Shown here: piece after piece, positions 63,901-64,000 of the stretch
Layout: every line of letters starts with the position of its first letter
How positions within the stretch are numbered: position 1 is the first letter of the stretch
NCBI GenBank assembly: GCA_033816765.1
Contig: CM066293.1
Coordinates: 868,001 to 932,000, forward strand
Reading direction: 5' to 3'
Origin: Nothopassalora personata
Taxonomy: Eukaryota; Ascomycota; Dothideomycetes; Mycosphaerellales; Mycosphaerellaceae
Length of the DNA stretch: 64,000 nucleotides
Translations under genes and position numbers: made by a program
Notes under the pieces: generated by a model
What the model was told of the DNA's origin: nothing
What the model saw: only the letters and a program-made list of their open reading frames with translations
The model's database searches: none

Positions 63901-64000
63901 AAAGTCATCTAGGAACTCCCGTAGCGTGTCGTTCACATAAGCTTGGAACGTTCCTGGGGCGTTGCATAGGCCGAATGGCATGACTAGACATTCGAACTGC
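60877..64000 (-). CDS. pol: Pol of second gypsy element (RT, RNase H, IN, chromodomain), 5' partial
   Basis: More than 1,034 residues are open to the window edge (QFECLV precedes MPFGLCNAPGTF). Visible: RT YLDDILIF, RNase H ETDASDF with YSDHKNLEYF, integrase zinc region (FHDAPAAGHPG ... CKGCTTC), the DD35E core (MDFVVE, TDRGPQW, Glu in DGQSEITN, 35 residues apart) and a C-terminal chromodomain (EWHVEKVVDSHR ... YKYCVKWVGDNELTWEP). Chromodomain integrases target histone marks of heterochromatin. The stop at 60877 lies inside the LTR, so the last ~38 residues are LTR-encoded. It is a different lineage from the element at 44.2 kb. Confidence 0.92.
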   Translation of the reverse strand, partial: QFECLVMPFGLCNAPGTFQAYVNDTLREFLDDFASAYLDDILIFSDTLEEHIGHVKKVLGRCRDAGLQLDIKKCEFHTQSTKYLGLIIGKDGISMCPEKVRAVQEWETPRNVTDVLAFNGFAGFYRRFIKNYSKITLPLTRLTKKDVPWQWTAECQAAFDGLKKAFTDAEGEILAVFQHGLETVLETDASDFVTAAVLSQRHNGILRPVAYLSKKMSPQECNYDIYDKELLAIVKAFEEWRPELAAGDIDDKDCVGSDCENFLADPSGKPVLVYSDHKNLEYFMTTKELNRRQARWAEFLSQFHFKIIYRPGVQGGKPDSLTRRSQDAIRKDEDDPRHTQQHRVLLGPELFMPNLLASRILQLAASEATGVVDEDLQRDIRSLYEQQEPQEALQQLAAGDKVKMLHRHKIDPKHAMAVDGMIYVKNREGGYSLYVPEPAEDDEGNTVYARIVKAFHDAPAAGHPGKTKTNTLLKRHYIWPGMTRFIREFCKGCTTCTNVNPVQDAEHGLLAPLPVPLDTWDDIAMDFVVELPEARCTADGQKYKNVLTVTDRLSKERHLIPVLNMSAEYIAFIYLKYVFSRHGLPKSIVTDRGPQWLSAFWKRLCQLLGIKRKLSTGYHPQTDGQSEITNKAMEKYLRTYTNYAQDDWPDWLPLAEFTANDHVSESTGFSPFMATLGKNPRYSDAEVMLPLELMPHKQRLDAQSATAFGARMNELRQALRDAMQMAQDTQAEYANRRRTIAPAYKLGDMVHISTKNWHTTRPSKKLDYKYAGPYPIKEVLPHDTYRVALPDSLSNLYDGFHANYLRPGYDPVTGQVVPPPPPIEVEDEDGSHQEWHVEKVVDSHRSLPPGRAPAGGKVPIYKYCVKWVGDNELTWEPAETMIATAAASVADFHHNHPTAPRPAGFTPPLGWIANEEAPSDDAGTLSAAMITSNPVTAGGPRELIAQVPVALLAEDNGSYEDDDPPGMAPTKVTDDCDRSDKRNGHQTSLDTVHRSDRFEGGGGVTAHGRTASERGELRDRARADPRASACILTSRASRTS

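Larger units (their letters stand above)
60831..64000 (-). mobile_element. Second Ty3/gypsy retrotransposon (chromovirus), partial
   Basis: Runs off the right edge of the window. The visible part is LTR, purine tract, and the 3' two-thirds of pol with intact RT C-terminus, RNase H, integrase and chromodomain. It is inserted into the RIP-degraded MULE and is itself free of RIP-type stops. Confidence 0.85.

Noticed and set aside
1..64000. tRNA genes, rRNA, CRISPR arrays, bacterial-type operons
   Set aside because: I looked for B-box-like and repeat-spacer patterns and saw none; the window is fungal nuclear DNA. A tRNAscan run would be decisive for tRNAs.

Overview
The window is nuclear DNA of a filamentous ascomycete, most likely a Dothideomycete. 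It has monocistronic genes on both strands, short GT-AG introns (about 47-210 nt) with CTAAC-like branch sites, a Zn(II)2Cys6 regulator, fungal-type proteins (SLATT, F-box-like LPGELRN families, ascorbate-oxidase-like multicopper oxidase) and AT-rich transposon remnants whose stop codons sit where Gln is expected, the mark of RIP. Many genes below were rebuilt by joining exons by eye; the joins are judged by frame continuity and family similarity, not by transcripts.

Layout. 0-2.4 kb: a SLATT-domain protein with an 11-residue repeat tail. 2.4-8.4 kb: a possible catabolic group made of a RidA-amine oxidase fusion, a divergent FMN 2-hydroxy-acid oxidase and a Zn2Cys6/Fungal_trans_2 regulator. 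9-9.8 kb: an alpha/beta hydrolase with a damaged or unresolved N-terminus. 10.3-14.7 kb: S-adenosylmethionine synthetase and mitochondrial serine hydroxymethyltransferase, head to head. 15-18.6 kb: two membrane proteins and a small three-exon gene that no single ORF reveals. 20.4-22.3 kb: multicopper oxidase. 23.0-23.7 kb: a MITE-like element. 23.8-32.5 kb: M14 carboxypeptidase, ribosomal protein eL18, ADE2 (AIR carboxylase) and two hypothetical proteins. 34.3-36.8 kb: dipeptidyl peptidase IV. 37.7-43.2 kb: small lineage-specific genes, including a tandem F-box-like pair.

43.7-51.8 kb: an AT-rich terminal-inverted-repeat element split by a complete, very young Ty3/gypsy retrotransposon (identical 152-bp LTRs, CTCGG target duplication, intact gag and pol). 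That element carries a canonical -1 frameshift heptamer (G GGA AAC) directly before the gag stop codon, followed by a stem. It also has a primer-binding region complementary to its own LTR, as in self-priming Tf1/sushi elements. 52.3-57.5 kb: a sulfotransferase-like pseudogene, allantoinase and arginase (nitrogen catabolism). 57.9-64 kb: a RIP-degraded Mutator-like (MULE) transposon that shares its terminal repeat with the 43.7-51.8 kb element. A second intact chromodomain gypsy element interrupts it and runs off the right edge.

Housekeeping genes cluster loosely by metabolism: SAM synthetase and SHMT (one-carbon), ADE2 (purine synthesis), allantoinase and arginase (purine and arginine nitrogen recovery). 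The most interesting biology is in the retrotransposon expression signals and the nested transposon history at 43.7-64 kb.
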